NCBI GenBank assembly: GCA_030641465.1
Contig: DAOWHK010000178.1
Span: 1 to 7,995 of the forward strand
Length of the DNA stretch: 7,995 bases
DNA from: Parachlamydiales bacterium
GTDB taxonomy: Bacteria; Chlamydiota; Chlamydiia; Chlamydiales; Simkaniaceae
Direction of reading: 5' to 3'
The notes under the pieces: model-generated
Told to the model about the DNA's origin: nothing
The model's database searches: none
Seen by the model: the letters and a program-made list of their open reading frames with translations, nothing else
Part shown: piece by piece, positions 6,277 through 7,995 of the stretch
Layout: the number at the start of each line of letters is the position of its first letter
How positions within the stretch are numbered: the stretch's first letter is position 1
Made by a program: the position numbers and the translations under genes

Positions 6277-6699
6277 TTATAGAAGCAAGAGTGCAAATAC
6301 AAAGGCGAAAAGAGAAAACGACTCGACAATGCCTAGTGCTGCAAAACATTTACCGTAAATTGCTGGCTGCTTTGCTGCTGCTTGAATTCCCGTTGCAGCG
6401 CACATTCCTTGATAAATCGCAGAAATCATAATTGCAAGGCCGACAAAAAAGCCGATTCCAATGCCGTCCATAGCCGACAAGGTATTTGCTTTAATGGCAT
6501 TTTTCATAAGAAGCATAAGTACGAATGCGTAGATTGCTTGTGAAGAGGGAAGAGCTGACATCCCGATAAATTTTCCGTGATTCTCTTCGACGCGGCTCAT
6601 GACGCCATGCGATGCCATTCCAGCAATACCACAACCGATCGCGCTTCCAAGTGACCCAAGTCCTAAGACAATTGCGGGGCCAATCATACTGATGTCCAT
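6277..6699 (-). CDS. atpK: V/A-type ATPase subunit K (membrane rotor proteolipid)
   Basis: This is the rotor-ring proteolipid of the V/A-type ATPase in the inner membrane; it carries the coupling ion past subunit I. The 140-residue protein has four membrane helices in two hairpins: about 6-30, 48-67, 79-104 and 117-140. Each hairpin starts with a glycine-rich helix (GLGSLGSAIGCGIAG, 13-27; AIYQGMCAATGIQAAAKQP, 94-112). Only the second hairpin has the ion-binding carboxylate, E126 in GIVESFSLF. Q54 stands at the equivalent place in the first hairpin (LPSSQAIY, 50-57). This is the pattern of Enterococcus hirae NtpK: L50, S53, Q54, Q97 and E126 line up with the NtpK Na+-binding L61, T64, Q65, Q110 and E139, and Y57 with Y68. 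The ring is therefore likely to be sodium-binding, though that is inference. The start has AGGAG 8 nt upstream, overlapping the atpI stop. The gene lies between atpI and fumC in one unit. Confidence 0.95.
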   Translation of the reverse strand: MDISMIGPAIVLGLGSLGSAIGCGIAGMASHGVMSRVEENHGKFIGMSALPSSQAIYAFVLMLLMKNAIKANTLSAMDGIGIGFFVGLAIMISAIYQGMCAATGIQAAAKQPAIYGKCFAALGIVESFSLFAFVFALLLL

Positions 6700-6707
6700 T
6701 TGATTTT

Positions 6708-6712
6708 CTCCT
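6708..6712 (-). promoter_or_regulatory. Ribosome binding site of atpK, overlapping the atpI stop
   Basis: The minus strand reads TAGGAG: the atpI stop codon TAG (6713-6711) shares its AG with the AGGAG of atpK, 8 nt before the ATG at 6699. Ribosomes ending atpI are thus placed at the atpK start, which suggests translational coupling of two subunits needed in different numbers. Confidence 0.7.
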
Positions 6713-7995
6713 ATTTATATTTAAGTAGTTTTAGAGGGTTAAAAAGTTTCCCCCCCCCTTCAAAGCTGTAGTGATACCATTCGATAAAATTTAAACGAAG
6801 GCCGTGGATGATTCCACCCATTGCGCCGATCACCAAATTAATAACATGACCCATGATCACAATTAATACACCAAACACATAACCAGCTTCTCTTCCTAGA
6901 TCATTAAATGTGGAAGCTAGAATCATCCCTGCAAGACCTAAAGCATAAAGGCGTAAATAGGATAAAATGTCTGCAAAGATCTCTACAACGCGCGTAAGCT
7001 CTGCAAGTCCTGACCATTTAGACTGAATAAATGCTAGAAAAACTGCAAGACCAATCCCACCATATAGCAGTTGCAAACCGATAGCCTTTGCAGCAGGTTT
7101 TGTGATCCATCCCAAAAAGTGTACAATTGATGTTGCGTTTAATAGGTCCGGGAAAAATAAAAACCCTCCTATCATAAAACCAACCCACCCAATTCCAGAC
7201 AGACTGCGTGGCAAATATCTGATAAAAGATAAGGAAATATGAATAATTCCAATAATTAGGGCAATTTCCATCAAAATATTGTCATAAAATTCATCGAGCA
7301 CTTCGTATTTCATTTTCCCTTCTACAATTCCAGAGCCTTCTTCTAAAAAGATTTGTCCAGAAGTCACACTTTGTAGCTGCGGGTATTTTTTTACCCATAG
7401 GTCATACACATCATCTTTCATACGGATATGATAGTTTGCTTTTTTTACTACTAAGGCTTGAATTGCAGAGTATTTTTTAATGGGATTTTTAGGGCTAATA
7501 TTCATTCCAAAATAAGATGCAGTTAAAATGCCCCAAATAACAATGCTGCAAGATAGAATCATCAGCAATTTTAAAAACCGCTTTACAAGTCCCTTGGTTT
7601 TAGAAAATTTTAGATTAAGAAAGCTCGCACCTGCAAGGTAGATTAACCCATAACCTGCATCAGCAATGATAATCGCATAAAATATGGCAAATGACCAAAG
7701 CACCCATTTTGAAGGATCTTTGTCATTCGTAGCAGGTGTATCATACACATGCACGATATCCTCACCGATTTGTCCCGTTTTCTTATTCATCATACATGTT
7801 GGAACTTTGTCTTCTTTGGAAACTGACACCTCTTCTGTATGAATACCTAAACCTTGAAGCAAATGAAAGAGCTCATAGACTTTATTTTTGGGAACCCAGC
7901 CCTCAATTGAAAAGAGGGCTCCTTCTAGGTGAGTTGAAGTTTCTTCTTTTGCAAAATCAAGATAATAGGAATTAAAATGCTCTGTGAGAGCTGAT
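6711..7995 (-). CDS. atpI: V/A-type ATPase subunit I (membrane stator), C-terminal part
   Basis: This is the large stator subunit of the V/A-type ATPase (equivalent to eukaryotic subunit a): a cytoplasmic arm joins the peripheral stalks, and the membrane half forms the ion channel beside the K ring. The frame stays open to the right edge, so the first part of the usual roughly 600-650 residues is missing; 427 codons are visible. There is a TTG at 7862, but sequence before it is clearly coding, including the SIEGWVP motif typical of subunit I, so it is not the start. About seven to eight membrane helices follow. The key channel arginine lies in SYLRLYALGLA (codon at 6951-6953), and a second conserved arginine in GLRLNFIEW (6795-6797). 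The C-terminus FEGGGKLFNPL is the family's usual ending. The three glycines there are coded by an unbroken run of nine G. The gene ends 11 bp before atpK, and other V-ATPase genes are expected to lie beyond the right edge. Confidence 0.95.
   Translation of the reverse strand, partial: SALTEHFNSYYLDFAKEETSTHLEGALFSIEGWVPKNKVYELFHLLQGLGIHTEEVSVSKEDKVPTCMMNKKTGQIGEDIVHVYDTPATNDKDPSKWVLWSFAIFYAIIIADAGYGLIYLAGASFLNLKFSKTKGLVKRFLKLLMILSCSIVIWGILTASYFGMNISPKNPIKKYSAIQALVVKKANYHIRMKDDVYDLWVKKYPQLQSVTSGQIFLEEGSGIVEGKMKYEVLDEFYDNILMEIALIIGIIHISLSFIRYLPRSLSGIGWVGFMIGGFLFFPDLLNATSIVHFLGWITKPAAKAIGLQLLYGGIGLAVFLAFIQSKWSGLAELTRVVEIFADILSYLRLYALGLAGMILASTFNDLGREAGYVFGVLIVIMGHVINLVIGAMGGIIHGLRLNFIEWYHYSFEGGGKLFNPLKLLKYK

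Noticed and set aside
7736..7975. Plus-strand open frame of 79 codons
   Set aside because: It is antisense to atpI, whose coding frame continues across it with clear subunit I motifs, and has no recognisable domain.
1..7995. Mobile element, CRISPR, toxin-antitoxin or defence system
   Set aside because: I found no direct repeats with spacers, no transposase or integrase motifs, no small paired genes and no tRNA attachment site; most genes are housekeeping.

Overview
This AT-rich window most resembles a genome segment from a chlamydia-like intracellular bacterium (phylum Chlamydiota, probably an environmental lineage). The evidence is the gene set: a bacterial V/A-type ATPase with subunit I followed by a four-helix subunit K, a class II fumarase, a class I DAHP synthase beside a small lipoprotein gene, an AGCS sodium/amino-acid symporter, and an unrecognised protein with TPR-like helices. 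The phylum is an inference from gene content and residue-level resemblance. No rRNA, tRNA or marker gene in the window settles it. I see no insertion sequence, integrase, CRISPR array, tRNA or rRNA.

Layout, left to right. Positions 1-459 (minus) hold the N-terminal 153 codons of an AGCS sodium:alanine/glycine symporter that runs off the left edge. Just upstream of it in the same direction (478-1380, minus) is a membrane-anchored substrate-binding protein of the glycine betaine/choline ABC-transporter type. A short divergent gap follows, then a plus-strand DAHP synthase (1453-2541). The 3' end of this gene overlaps a convergent small lipoprotein gene (2489-2953, minus) by 53 bp. The lipoprotein start lies only 13 bp from the divergent start of a Nudix hydrolase (2967-3476, plus). 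After an AT-only intergenic stretch with a plausible promoter and an inverted repeat comes a 406-codon unrecognised gene with TPR-like C-terminal helices (3558-4778, plus). Its TAG stop is followed in the same frame by 30 more open codons. Positions 4868-7995 are one minus-strand transcription unit: V-ATPase subunit I (5' end beyond the right edge), V-ATPase subunit K, then fumC.

How the genes work together. The right half is energy metabolism. V-ATPase I and K form the membrane motor, and fumC, 23 bp downstream of atpK, supplies a TCA-cycle enzyme from the same message. Subunit K keeps the residue set that coordinates Na+ in the Enterococcus hirae NtpK ring, so the enzyme may be sodium-coupled. 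That would fit with the sodium symporter at the left edge. The left half is small-molecule acquisition (amino acid and possibly quaternary ammonium uptake) plus the first step of the shikimate pathway. The least explained items are the 406-codon protein with its possible C-terminal extension, the small lipoprotein, and the tightly packed divergent and overlapping gene boundaries. I did not find a convincing new multi-gene system.
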